NCBI GenBank assembly: GCA_022559845.1
Contig: CM040128.1
Location: forward strand, 78,927,247-78,991,246
DNA: 64,000 bases
Reading direction: 5' to 3'
From: Amorphophallus konjac
Lineage: Eukaryota; Streptophyta; Magnoliopsida; Alismatales; Araceae
Below the pieces are notes generated by a model. It was not told the origin of the DNA, ran no database searches, and saw only the letters and a list, made by a program, of their open reading frames with translations. Positions within the stretch are counted from its first letter, which is position 1. Every line of letters begins with the position of its first letter. The position numbers and the translations under genes were made by a program. This document shows, piece by piece, positions 45,200 to 56,689 of this stretch.

Positions 45200-45809
45200 T
45201 GATGAACGCTCATTTGCTTACATTTATTCAGATCATACACACCACTTTTTGGGCTTTAACGAAGTTAATTATGCAATTTGCACATGATAATCTCAGTCTC
45301 ACATAAAATGGAGGTTTTTTGTAATTAATGGGACTTGAGATATTTTAAAAAAAATTACATAATTAAAATTTAATGAAATCATGACATAAGAAATTTTACT
45401 AGAATTGCTTTTTACAAAATTCACTTTATATGAATAAAATGAAGGGACAAATGGCAAATCATACATTTATTATTAAAACTTTTCTTTTTTGAGGGGCCTA
45501 AGCATAGTTTTTTTCATTGTTTTCTATCCCTGTGAACAGTTGATCATGCCAACGGGTGGCTCTGGCAATTGCAAGCGAGCATCGGTGTGTTGAGAAGAGG
45601 TCTCCTCGTGTGCATGCAGGCGTGCAAGGATGTCTCCTCGCTTGAGTGCAGTAGGTGCAAGTGCACCTCCTCTCGCGTGCGGACGTGGGCATCGATGGTA
45701 GCAGACGCATGCGTGGGCAGCTAGGCCTCACGTGCATGGGCGAGCAGGCGTGAGAGTAAGGCAACGTCACCCGTTCCCTACAAAACCAGGGGCCTCCCCC
45801 CTTCTTCTA

Positions 45810-46660
45810 GGAAGAACTTCTCCTCTCTCCCCCCTCTGATCTCCCTTTTTCTCCTCCCATTCTTCTCCTTCTCATCTGATCTCCCTCCCCTTCTTCTCTT
45901 TCTGCCCCCTCCCTCTTCTTCTTTCTCTTCTCCTCCTGCTCCCCCTTCCTCTCCTTCTTTTTCTTTCTCCCTCCCCTCCTCCTTTGCTTCTTCTTCCCCC
46001 TTCACTCCCCTGTTGGCCGGCGCCCCTGTTTTGAACAGGGGCTCCGCCAGCCACTTCTTCTCCCCCCAACGTCTCTTCTCATCCCTCTCTCTCCCTCTTT
46101 CTCTCTTCTACACCACCGCCGCAGCTCCCTTTCTCCATATCTCCCCCTCTTTTTCTCCCCTCTCCTTCTCCCTCTAACTCTCTATTCTCTGCTCTCCCAC
46201 CACAACTGCAGACCCCCTTCTCTTTGTTCTCCCTCTTTCTCTCTCTAACTCACACAGCCCCTCTCTCTCTTTCTCTCTTCTCTCCCTCTCCCTATCCCTC
46301 TTGTTCTCTTCTCTCCATCTCCCTCTTCTCTCGTTTTGCCCCTCTCCCTCTTTCTCATCTCTGCTCTCCCCCCTCTCTCTGTTCTCCTCTCTCTCTCCCC
46401 CCTCCTTCTCTTCTCACCCTGCTCTCTCCCTCTTTTTCTCATCCACGCACACCCCCTCCCCCTCACGACTCTCGTCCCTGCTCTCTCTCTTCCTCTCTCT
46501 ATCTCACCACACAACACATGCGCACAACACCATTTTAGTTTATTTCATTTTATTTTTCTTTCTTTTATTTAATTACCTCTCCCTCCACCTCTATCTTTCT
46601 CTCTCTACATCTCTCTCTATTTTTTTTCTATTTCTTCTCTCTCTAACCCCTCCAATGATG
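45810..46660. repeat. CT-rich low-complexity block
   Basis: It is almost only C and T on + (CTCTCTC, CCTCTTTCT and similar). Long ORFs in it on both strands are a result of composition. Confidence 0.9.
46022..46042. repeat. Perfect hairpin with 9-bp stem
   Basis: GCCCCTGTT, three bases TTG, AACAGGGGC. It interrupts the CT-rich block. Confidence 0.9.
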
Positions 46661-47214
46661 GCACAAGACTGGCGTCATCGGCTCCAGGTTGAGTGGAGAT
46701 CAAAAGCTCAAGGAGGCGACGCCACCCCGACACCACGGCTACGACATCCTTGCCCCTCATTCCCCCTAGGTGTTATTTAGGATTTATTTTTATTTGAAGT
46801 TGTACTTTTTATTTTTGAACTTCATGTTGTAAACATTAATTAGTGAAAATCATGTCTTTATTTTCTCTCTCTAGATCTCTTTCTCACCTCTTTCTTCTTC
46901 TTTCTCTCTCTCTCGCTTCCTTTCTCTCTCTAAAACTTTTCAAATTCCATTACGTAGATTTATTTAATGTTGTTTTTATTTTGAGTTGCATATAACCATC
47001 TAAATTCGCTTTCCGCTTAGAACACAAGATTTTCAATTCATAAATCAGCACCTCTCCGTGGATTCGACTCGAACTCACCATTGTACTACGTTATTAATTT
47101 TTGTTACAAGTTCGATAATATTTTGAGATTGGTCGCCGCGTGTGTTTTAACGACAGACCTCGTGACACATCAGCCTCCCTCTGTTTCGCTGTTGTACATA
47201 TCCATATTCTTTTT

Positions 47215-49492
47215 TGATGCGGGACGGACACGGGAGGTGACTCTACGTGGGGTGGACCTCAGACTCTAGATGTGAACGCGACCAGCAACACACACCAGAG
47301 AGACACTAAGCCCGACACTACGAGCTCCTAGTGGCGAAACGTCGCTAACAGAAGTGGAAGCTCACTCGTCGTCCCAAGCGAGGGAAAGCGCGGACCGTGC
47401 GCGGTTAAGGAACCGGCGAAGGTCAAGGGTAGTCCGACTCAACTTCCGGACTCGGATCGAGTTGCGGGACGGGTCACTCTCACTCTCACAGCGGTGACAT
47501 GGACACACGGGCTAGTACCTACACTCTCGGCAGCGGCCTAAGACCATATACTAATAAGCAATGTAACGCCAAGGAGTTAAGACCTTTACCTCCACGCACC
47601 CGGCGTGGCGAAGACACCCCGGCTGACTTACGGACCCCCGGTTAACATAATTCACAGGGGTACAAAGAGATTCGACCCACTCCACGCAGGGAGATAAAAG
47701 GTCACATGTGGGGCCCGGGGATCACGCAAATCAGGTTGACGGGCAGCATCTTGATGTCGTCTCGATGGGCCGAACTCCGCGTTCTCGTGCTTTCCGGACG
47801 GCGCAATCAATGGGCTGTGGGGCCCACACACTGTCTTGTCCTCCGAGTCTGGCGGGGTGGGTCCCACTGTAATGGGGACCCCTGGCAGCATGCTTCCCTG
47901 GACGGCGGTCAGCCGGTGACACTCACCGGAGGCCGGGTGCCCCGGTTCCCAAGTGGAGAGAGTGCTGTCCACGAGCTGATGTTGCTGTTACAGCAGCGTG
48001 CGCTCCGGCGAAAACGGCCGCTGCGATCCGCCCCGTCATCGGAATGCGATGAAACCAGTGCCGTTGGAAAGAGGATTCGAAATCCTTCAATATAGGGCCA
48101 GTGGACTCTTCTGAACCTGCGTGGACCTGGGCTTTAACTATTTTTAAATTCTCTGCTCCATAGCTCCCGAAATCTCAGATCAGCATATCGATTTCCTGTA
48201 AATGGCCATTGACTGCCTACGTACATTTAGATTTAGGCTTCGAGCTCGTCTTAGACGTTGTAGGGAATCAAACCACGGAACTGGGACTATTTTTAGAATT
48301 TGATTTGGAGAAGGCTGCGATTTGTTATGATTTTTGGGGTGACTAGTGGTCGGAGCTGGGAACTGGAGGACAGAACTGTAGATGGGTCTCAGAACGATTT
48401 TTAGAAAATATGAGATGGGTGAATCAAACATTGAGAAAAATTGTGGATGAAGGGGTGGATGGATGGAACCCCCAGTAAAATTGGGCGAACTAACAAAAAT
48501 CAAAAAGTGGATCTAAGACATGAAACTCAGGACGGAGGTGAACCTGGACAGAACTCTGGCAGAACCGAAATGGAAGAGTGGACGAAAATCAAAAAATAGG
48601 AAACGTGATCTGAATGCTGGCCTGATTTTTGTGGGTGGAGAGGAACATCCCAGGAACAACTCCTCCAAATTTGGTAGTCAAATGAGCTCGGGGAAGACCT
48701 GTGAATTTTGAACAAGCTGTTGTGGTACTGCGCAGGCAGAACTCTGTTGATGGCGATGGCGGTGCGGTGGCGGCTCGTGGCGGCGGCGGCGATCGTCGGA
48801 ACCGATACACGAGGAGTCACACCTCAGAATGGAAGCCTTCACAGCATCCAAGGGGGAGAGGGGGAGAGGAAGGGGGCGGCCTAGGCCATGCTCCAACAAT
48901 TTTCAAGTTCAAAATGGCATTAATACTTCAAAAATGGAAAATACAAGCTTAAATAGGTTACATCTCACATCCATCCACAACCGTAGGATCTAGGGGTGGG
49001 AGATGAAGGGCTGGGATGGCATGTGACACACACACACAAAAATAAATAAAAAATAAGGGGAGGGGGGCGGCCCTTGGACCAAGGAGGTGGAATGTTGAAT
49101 TGGTAGGTGGGGTGGGTGGCCAACTTGGACTTTCCAAGTCACTTGTCCCCCACTTGGCCCACCTTTCTAGAAGCCTCCATTTGACATGTTGACTGACCCC
49201 ACATGGGGCCCTAGGCTGAGGTGGCTCAATGGGATGGGGCCCGTGGGGCCCACGGGGTCCAAATTGTACATAAGCCCCTCTTACAATCAAAATAGCAAAC
49301 CGAATACAATGAAATAAACACAAATTACACACAAATAAAGTTTAACTAAATATGATAAATGGGGAGGCTCAAGGCGGAGTCTCCAGGCTATCTCTGAGCC
49401 AGATGGACGCTGAGGTGGCTCGAGTCGTGCTCCGTGTGCGGTACCGGTGGCTTGGCGTGTCGCGCCGCTCAACTGCTCGGGTGTCCAGACCA
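47215..49492 (-). repeat. E3 3' LTR (left copy on +)
   Basis: 2278 bp, nearly identical to the right copy. The integrase/chromodomain frame runs about 120 bp into it. A weak TATA-like word (TATTTAAG on minus) lies near 48948-48955. Confidence 0.93.
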
Positions 49493-50139
49493 ATTCTCCC
49501 CGGGTGGGAGAAACTCGACCCTGTCGAGTAAGGGTCTGCATCGCTCATGTATCGCTCCAGAAGGTCCGGATCGATCCGCTGCAACTCGCCATGTGTGATC
49601 CATGTGTCCTCAGTAGCGGGCCGTCCTCTCCATCGCACTAGGTAGCGCGGGTAAGATCCACTCCTGGTAACTGTCACTTGCTCGTCCAGTATACGATCTA
49701 TATGCTCACGCTGCAGTGAAAAAGGGGCTGGAGGTGGAAGTGGACACTCAGGTGTGGGATCACTCTCAAGGGGAGGAGATGGCTCAAAAGGCTCACTAGG
49801 GATCACCGCAGGGTCCCTATATGCAACAAGATCCGATACATTGAAGGTAGAGCTTATACCATATTCCTCGGGCAGGTCCACAACATACGCATTGGATCCA
49901 ACGCGTTTCAACACTCTAAAGGGACCGGCTCCGCGAGCTTGCAACTTCTTAACGGTTCCAGAGGGAAACCGTTCAGGTCTTACCCTGATCATGACGTATT
50001 CGCCCTCTTGGAACTCTCGGTGGTGTCGGTGAGCAACGGCTAGCTCTTTGTAACGTGCATTGCTGGACTCAATGTGACGACGAATGTCGTCATGCAAACT
50101 CCTAACATGCCTAGCAAAAAGGAAAACACACAGATGCAC
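49369..50139 (-). CDS. E3 ORF2: integrase C-terminal domain and chromodomain
   Basis: 256 codons with no break. Residues 41-110 match the integrase C-terminal barrel (REFQEGEYVMIRVRPERF, AGPFRVLKRVGSNAY, FNVSDLVAYRDP). A Pro-rich linker follows. Residues 146-195 are a chromodomain: IDRILDEQVTV, PRYLVRWRGR and EDTWI, with the Tyr-Leu-Val-Arg-Trp and Thr-Trp cage positions kept. The stop lies inside the 3' LTR. The catalytic core and zinc finger are absent. Conservation of the chromodomain without a core suggests that the tail works in trans with another integrase, or that loss is recent. The ATG choice is uncertain. Confidence 0.8.
   Translation of the reverse strand: MHLCVFLFARHVRSLHDDIRRHIESSNARYKELAVAHRHHREFQEGEYVMIRVRPERFPSGTVKKLQARGAGPFRVLKRVGSNAYVVDLPEEYGISSTFNVSDLVAYRDPAVIPSEPFEPSPPLESDPTPECPLPPPAPFSLQREHIDRILDEQVTVTRSGSYPRYLVRWRGRPATEDTWITHGELQRIDPDLLERYMSDADPYSTGSSFSHPGRIGLDTRAVERRDTPSHRYRTRSTTRATSASIWLRDSLETPP
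49513..49529. repeat. 17-bp palindrome beside the E3 polypurine end
   Basis: ACTCGAC, CCT, GTCGAGT, as in E1 and E2. The polypurine tract on the minus strand (CCGGGGAGAAT) is at about 49493-49503. Confidence 0.8.
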
Positions 50140-50165
50140 ACACGACCCTAAACAACCCTATGCGG

Positions 50166-51542
50166 TTAGTCCGACTCATGCATATGCAAAGGTGGACCAG
50201 GCCACCCGAATGTGTGCCATGCATACACTAGATGCAACCGGTGGTTGGCGGAAAGTGGAACTACTAGACATCCTACTTTGTCCCTAGCATGCGGCTGCCC
50301 ATTGGATTTGGGAGGGCTAGGAGGACAAGATGTAGGTGTATCGGGCTTGGATGTGGGAGGATTGAGAGATCTAAAACTACCTTTGTCAACACCCCTAGAT
50401 GTAGGTAAGGCATGCCATGTTCCCCAATCATCGGACCTATTGCTATGTGGATGTTGATTGGCCTGAGTGGGAGGGGTGTGGTAGTGGACTCCCTCGAAGA
50501 AGTGAAGTATATATGGTGGGTCAAGGGGCCCACTATGGAATGGGTCAAAGGGATCAAAGAAGGTATGACCCCTTGTGGTGGGTTCCCACAAGTCACAGTC
50601 CCATGTGTAGAAGTCTTGAAGGTGTGGATGGTCACCTTCATGCATTGTGGCGGGAGGGACGGTGATCGTAGGTAAGTAGTATGATTCCTCCCTCGGACAA
50701 AAGGGTATGAATTCAGGCTCGACCGGCATGGGGAGGAATAAGAGGATCTCTGTGGTGACACAACCCATGGTGCACACGGAGGTAATGGACCCTAAGGCCG
50801 GATGGGTGAAGCTAAGACTAGTGGGTTGGTCGAAGCTTCGGGCCAAGGAGTGCGTCAACTGCCATTGTGAGTCTAATCCCATAACAAGGTCATCCAATGT
50901 GTCAATATGGTGACTAGACCGGAATGTGGTATGGAATGAGTTGACCGGCACTAATGATAGGGTGGGGTCCATGGATGGGTAAGGAGGCGGGACCAAGCCA
51001 TCCTTGAGCCAACTAAGAAGTGGCTCAGCTATGAAAAGTGTACCCGTTAGAAACACGGGTGGCTCAGGCTTTGGTGGCTCCAAATGAGAGGGCTCCGAAA
51101 TAAGATCGAAAGGTGAGTGTGATGGTAATGGAGCTCTCATGGGTGGGGAAGGCCGTGGGGTAGGCTGTCCGACCGGCTCGGGAATCGACTGAGAGATAGA
51201 GGCTTGTTGAAGGGCGGCATCTGCTCGCCGAATGGTGGCATCAAACCGGGCCTCGAAAGGCTCGACCTCGAGAGCGACCTGGTAACGCTGCGCCAGAGAG
51301 AACGCGTCGCGGATAAGACATTCATACCAGAAATGAAGCTGCAAACCTCTCCGGAACTGAGAGGCAGTCGTGGTGCTCTCATTTCCAAACCGGTACACTT
51401 CGAAGTCCCCAATGTACTCGGACACGGACTTGTCACCTTGGACGGGTCGGCATGGGTTGTCCATAGTTGCCAAAGGATGGGAATGGATCCCTAGGAATGG
51501 ACATTCAAGGCCACACAAACTAGGAGACACAAACTGATGCAA
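50166..51542 (-). CDS. gag: E3 ORF1: gag-like protein with the shared unknown region
   Basis: 458 codons with no break. Residues 36-95 match the second half of gypsy gag (DKSVSEYIGDFEVYRF, FRRGLQLHFWYE, AQRYQVALEVE); the YLEWE half is missing. A Pro-rich spacer runs from about 118 to 158. Residues 160-355 hold the unknown region in its best-preserved form: PPVFLTGTLFIAEPLLSWLK, IDTLDDLVMGLDSQW, GSITSVCTMGCVTTEILLFL and HTFFDPFDPF. FGWPGPP closes the protein. No zinc knuckle and no protease site are seen. ORF2 begins 27 bp after its stop, in another frame. Confidence 0.8.
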   Translation of the reverse strand: MHQFVSPSLCGLECPFLGIHSHPLATMDNPCRPVQGDKSVSEYIGDFEVYRFGNESTTTASQFRRGLQLHFWYECLIRDAFSLAQRYQVALEVEPFEARFDATIRRADAALQQASISQSIPEPVGQPTPRPSPPMRAPLPSHSPFDLISEPSHLEPPKPEPPVFLTGTLFIAEPLLSWLKDGLVPPPYPSMDPTLSLVPVNSFHTTFRSSHHIDTLDDLVMGLDSQWQLTHSLARSFDQPTSLSFTHPALGSITSVCTMGCVTTEILLFLPMPVEPEFIPFCPREESYYLPTITVPPATMHEGDHPHLQDFYTWDCDLWEPTTRGHTFFDPFDPFHSGPLDPPYILHFFEGVHYHTPPTQANQHPHSNRSDDWGTWHALPTSRGVDKGSFRSLNPPTSKPDTPTSCPPSPPKSNGQPHARDKVGCLVVPLSANHRLHLVYAWHTFGWPGPPLHMHESD

Positions 51543-51938
51543 ACACCGACTAATGCACCTAGACCAAAACCAATATCCGGTACGTGACGGAGATAAGCGA
51601 TCCGAAGATCACTCGTGCAAGTACGCTACCTTCCCGATAGGCATAACCTAATGTTCCTGCAACGCCTTTTAATATACCGGGCTATTGGGTGAAATGCAAT
51701 TTGAAAACACTCTTTTTTGTTTGTTTTGGAAATAATGGGACTCGACTACACCCTAGACACAAGCAAGACTCGATACGTGGCGGAGATAATTGACCCGAAG
51801 GTCACTCGTGCAAGTGTGCGGTCTTCCCGATAGGCATAGCCTAACGTTCGGACAACACCTTTTGATATACCGAGTAAAGGTGTGTTGGGCAACCTTAGAC
51901 TATGCATGACTTATGCAAAGACTACCCTAGACTCAACT

Positions 51939-51951
51939 TGCTTTGATACCA
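51939..51951 (-). promoter_or_regulatory. E3 primer-binding site
   Basis: The minus strand reads TGGTATCAAAGCA, one base from the initiator tRNA-Met form TGGTATCAGAGCA, three bases from the LTR. Confidence 0.85.
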
Positions 51952-51954
51952 AAC

Positions 51955-54233
51955 TAATGCGGGACGGAAACGGGAGGCGACTCTACGTGGCGTGGACCTC
52001 AGACTCTAGATGTGGACGCGACCAGCAACACACACCAGGGAGACACTAAGCCCGACACTACGAGCTCCTAGTGGCGAAACGTCGCTAACAGAAGTGGAAG
52101 CTCACTCGTCGTCCCAAGCGAGGGAAAGCGCGGACCGTGCGCGGTTAAGGAACCGGCGAAGGTCAAGGGTAGTCCGACTCAACTTCCGGACTCGGATCGA
52201 GTCGCGGGACGGGTCACTCTCACTCTCACAGCGGTGACATGGACACACGGGCTAGTACCTACACTCTCGGCAGCGGCCTAAGACCATATACTAGCTAAGC
52301 AATGTAACGCTAAGGAGTTAAGACCTTTACCTCCACGCACCCGGCGTGGCGAAGACACCCCGGCTGACTTACGGACCCCCGGTTAACATAATTCACAGCG
52401 GTACAAAGAGATTCAACCCACTCCACGCAGGGAGGTAAAAGGTCACATGTGGGGCCAGGGGATCATGCAAATCAGGCTGACGGGCAGCATCTTGATGTCA
52501 TCTCGACGGGCCGAACTCCGCGTTCTCATGCTTTCCGGACGGCGCAATCAATGGGCCGTGGGGCCCACACGCTGTCCTATCCTCCGGGTCTGGCGGGGTG
52601 GGTCCCACATTAATGGGGACCCCTGGCAGCACTCTTCCCTGGATGGCGGTCAGCCAGTGACACTCACTGGAGGCTGGGTGCCCCGGTTCCCAAGTGGAGA
52701 GAGTGCTGTCCACGAGCTGATGTTGTTGTTTCAGCAGCGCGCGCTCCAGCGAAAACGGCCGCTGCGATCAGCCCCGTTATCGGAATGTGATGAAACCAGC
52801 GCCGTTGGAAAGAGGATTCGAAATCCTTCAATCTAGGGCCAGTGGACTCTTCTGAACCTGCGTGGACCTGGGCTTTAACTATTTTTCAATTCTCTGCTCC
52901 ACAGCTCCCGAAATCTCAGATCAGCATATCAGTTTCCTGTAAATGGCCGTTGACTGCCTACGTACAGTTGGATTCAGGCTTCGAGCTCATCTTAGACGTT
53001 GTAGGGAATCAAACCACAGAACTGGGACGATTTTTAGACTTTGATTTGGAGAAGGCTGCGATTTGTTATGATTTTTTGGGTGACTGGTGGTCGGAGCTGG
53101 AAACAGGAGGACAGAACTGTAGATGGGTCTGAGAACAATTTTTAGAAAATATGAGATGGGCGAATCAAAAATTGAGAAAAATTTTGGATGAAGGGGTGGA
53201 TGGATGGAACCCCCAGTAAAATTGGGCGAACTAAAACAAATCAAAAAGTGAATCTAAGACATGAAACTCAGGACGGAGGTGAACCTGGACAGAACTCTGG
53301 CAGAACCGAAATGGAAGAGTGGACGAAAATCAAAAAATAGGAAACGTGATCTGAATGCTGGCCTGATTTTTGTGGGTAGAGAGGAACATCCCAGGAACAA
53401 CTCCTCCAAATTTGGTAGCCAAATGAGCTCGGGGAAGACCTGTGAATTTCGAACAAGCTACTGTGGTACTGCGCAGGTAGAACTCCGTTGATGGCGATGG
53501 CGGTGCGGTGGCGGCTCGTGGCGGCGGTGGCGATCGTCGGAACTGATACACGAGGAGTCACACCTCAGAATGGAAGCCTTCACAGCATCCAAGGGGGAGA
53601 GGGGGAGAGGAAGGGGGCGGCCTAGGCCATGGTCCAATAATTTTCAAGTTCAAAATGGCATTAATTCTTAAAAAATGGAAAATACAAGCTTAAATAGGTT
53701 ACATCTCACATCCATCCACAACCGTAGGATCTAGGGGTGGGAGATGAAGGGCTGGGATGGCATGTGACACACACACACAAAAATAAATAAAAAATAAGGG
53801 GAGGGGGGCGGCCCTTGGACCAAGGAGGTGGAATGTTGAATTGGTAGGTGGGGTGGGTGGCCAACTTGGACTTTCCAAGTCACTTGTCCCCCACTTGGCC
53901 CACCTTTCTAGAAGCCTCCATTTGACATGTTGACTGACCCCACATGGGGCCCTAGGCTGAGGTGGCTCAATGGGATGGGGCCCGTGGGGCCCACGGGGTC
54001 CAAATTGTACATAAGCCCCTCTTACAATCAAAATAGCAAACCGAATACAATGAAATAAACATAAATTACACACAAATAAAGTTTAACTAAATATGATAAA
54101 TGGGGAGGCTCAAGGCGGAGTCTCCAGGCTGTCTCCGAGCTAGATGGACGCTGAGGTGGCTCGAGTCGTGCTCTGTGTGCGGTACCGGTGGCTCGGCGTG
54201 TCGCGCCGCTCAACTGCTCGGGTGTCCGCACCA
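51955..54233 (-). repeat. E3 5' LTR (right copy on +)
   Basis: 2279 bp, almost identical to the left copy, TAATGCGGG at its + start where the left copy has TGATGCGGG. Confidence 0.93.
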
Positions 54234-54238
54234 TTTTT

Positions 54239-54494
54239 ATTACATTACTGCATATTAGAAATCTCCGTTAGACTCCCCGTTCATAGATATTTTTTAACTA
54301 AACAAAAGGGAAGGCAGGTGGTCGAAAGTCTCGGCCATCCCCCCTTCCCAACACCCCTCTAGGTAAAGTCACCACCATTTTACTTTGTTTCGTAGTTTCT
54401 TTTGAGCATATACTACATAGCCTAGTTCTAATCGGTGTTTTCTTTGATCCTTTGAGCTCTCATTTTTGTTTCCAGGACTTCGGTACATTGAACT
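54239..54494. other. Unassigned sequence between E3 and the next LTR
   Basis: It continues 47173-47214 after removal of E3. T-rich with no ORF. It could be flank or an internal part of the Athila-like element. Confidence 0.35.
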
Positions 54495-54899
54495 TGTAAC
54501 GACCCAAGATCTAGATACCAAGTAAGACCCAATACCATTCTGATCTTACACCGCCACCCACGAGCTGGAAAGCTCGTAAGGGTTATTTGGAGTGTTGTGG
54601 TTATGCATTGAAATTCAAAATAATTGCAAGAAAATAATTTACATAACTAATCAATTATTCTGGCCGAAATAAAATTACATTTTATAACAACATAACATAA
54701 CTACATAGTCCAGTCCATAAGTACAATCAACTAGAAAAGAAGCGTGCACTGCTACGGGGCATACCCCGGCACTGGCAAGCTGGCTATTAAAGGTCCTCCG
54801 ACCGAGACGCACCACCTCGAGGAGAAGCATTGCACCTGAAAAAGTAGGGAGTGAGCCTCATTTGATTGGCTCAGAAGGGGTCCTGCAGATCCCCACCAC

Positions 54900-54965
54900 A
54901 ACGAAAGTGATAAGCAGTAACAACAGTAACAATAATAATAACAACAATAATAAAATAACAACATC
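54900..54965. repeat. AAC/AAT microsatellite
   Basis: AACAACAGTAACAATAATAATAAC and similar trinucleotide runs. Confidence 0.85.
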
Positions 54966-56097
54966 AGTCGGAATAACAAGAACGGTAAATGAAGGAACTA
55001 CAGAGCCTCTACGCTACCCTAACTCTTGTGGTCGTAACAACTTGTCTTCGCTGATGGGACCTCTAACAAGGCCATGCGGCCATATGCGTAACTTCCACCC
55101 TTGGGAGGACATCTAGACACTGGTAAACCTCGGTCTGGAGCTAGGACCAGTGAGAGAACCATGCCCTTCACACAGGGCGACACCAGCCCATCTATCGGAA
55201 GGGCCATCGACAATGCTGTCGGTAACTCAACCTTACCGACATAGGGTCCGCCACTCAAGTATACACAACAAGGCCAGATGCGTCCACTGACGTCTCATAT
55301 TGCGCTAAGGGCTCATATGCATGCACACTGCCCACACCCGGTCTTGGGGGGAGTAGAGGAGACACACACACACACCACACCCTGGGACTGGCTAGTGTCC
55401 ATGCCACTCCATCCCACAACATGGTCGTGTCCAGCTACCTAACACGGGGTATACGCTACTACACCTGACAGCAATACACTTATCCTAACCAAGGTACATA
55501 TGCTCAGGCGGTCTCGCCTCTACATACGAGTGCCGTACACACTAGGCTACCCTCACCTAGCCTGACACGAAATGCCAACAAGGCAGTGTAACAAAAAACA
55601 CGATCTTCCGCGATCTCGTGGGAATCCACCTTATAACACTATCATCCGCGGTCTCGCGGGAATCTTGAGAATGTGCGTACGCACGCACGAGAACCACCGT
55701 AAACAACGGCATGACACCACTAGGCACTAAGAAAACTACCCACGACTGGATGATGAAAACTAGTGGATATCGGCCTACTAAACTCACACAAGGACCACCC
55801 ACCGCGATCATGGAACTCAAGTGGATATGACCTCCTCGGTCACAGAACTCAAGCGGATATAGCTCACCATGGGCACGCAAGCCACGTGGAAACAATACTA
55901 TATGTATACTGCCAAACCCACCGTAGGGAATCCATAAAATCTCGTACTACGTAAATCCATTCTCGGGCAACCGCCACCCTTACAAGGCTGAAATGGCCTA
56001 ATTTCCATGGGTTTATGTGAATATAATATTAATTTCTATATTTCAGGATGAAAACCTGTCCACGGGACTCAAACAGGCTGAATAGCCCTCATATCGG

Positions 56098-56278
56098 TCG
56101 ACCGATATAGCTAGTCGGTCGACATAGAAGAGACAGGTCGGTCGACTGGCCACCCTGGTCGGTCGACGTCCAGGGAGGTTCAGTCGATAGGCTTGCCACT
56201 GGAGGTCGACCGAATTTCCCAATGGCAACCTGCTCAGCCTGGTGCCCAATCGATCGACCGAACCCAAGGAACGGTCGA
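56098..56278. repeat. Paired-palindrome array (type C', GGTCGACC)
   Basis: TCGA centres start at 56098/56119, 56142/56163, 56184/56206 and 56254/56275: four pairs with pitches 21, 21, 22 and 21 bp. The strongest unit is ATCGGTCGACCGAT at 56093-56106. Confidence 0.85.
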
Positions 56279-56689
56279 CCGATTACGATCCACCAGCAAT
56301 TGGAACCCCTTCGGGGGACCCGTTCCACGCCCCACTCACTCCGCACAAGGGGGAAAACAAGGGGGAACTATTCCCTGCTATCCAAACCACAGTAAAACAC
56401 GTTTTAAACTACAAATTGCAGCCCAAATCGGTAGAATCGTCTCTCACCCCGAAACATGCATTTTAACCCAAACATGAACGAAAACCACTCTTCCTCGCCC
56501 GAATCGACTTGGAATCACGAGGAAATAATTCAAGGAGGGTAAGAATCCATCCCCCTACATTTTCCAAAGAAATCACATAAGTTTAGGGTTGATCCACGCC
56601 AAAAACACTTTGCTCCACGATCGGTTCTTCACGAAAACGTGAAAACTCCCCACCGCAACACCGCCTCCCATTCATGTTGGCAATCAAAA

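Larger units (their letters stand above)
45200..47172 (+). repeat. Athila-like 3' LTR
   Basis: It starts TGATG after a polypurine tract and ends CATCA after CCTCGTGACA, about 1973 bp. No second copy lies in the window, so the end is inferred from the matching terminal pentamers. It contains the CT-rich block and the 9-bp-stem hairpin. Confidence 0.6.
47215..54233 (-). mobile_element. Complete non-autonomous LTR retrotransposon E3 (chromovirus-derived)
   Basis: LTRs 47215-49492 and 51955-54233. TTTTT stands before and after (47210-47214, 54234-54238), weak by itself because it is low-complexity, but the pre-insertion sequence reads smoothly. It reads on the minus strand. The internal part is 2462 bp with a gag-like ORF and an intact integrase tail plus chromodomain. 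The right LTR begins TA instead of TG by one substitution. It is closely related to E2 in protein and LTR patches. Confidence 0.93.
54495..56680 (-). repeat. Probable Tekay-like LTR, minus strand
   Basis: The + start TGTAACGACCCAAGATC is, on minus, a typical LTR end. On minus, TGAGCC...GGCTCACTCCCTACTTTTTCAGG (54828-54880) matches the layout of the Tekay LTR end (GAGCTTTGCTCACCC, CAATCTTTTTCAGG). A paired-palindrome array lies about 1.6-1.8 kb from the LTR end, like the type-B array in the Tekay LTR. There is no coding content. The start (right end) is unclear, possibly cut near 56675. Confidence 0.5.

Noticed and set aside
46224..46780. Long Ser/Leu/Pro-rich ORFs on + and Arg/Glu-rich ORFs on - in the CT-rich block
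   Set aside because: Simple-sequence composition removes stop codons; no domain or start context supports them.
56093..56106. GTCGAC sites as possible cloning-linker artefacts (SalI)
   Set aside because: Many copies with graded variation and constant spacing; not an assembly or vector trace.
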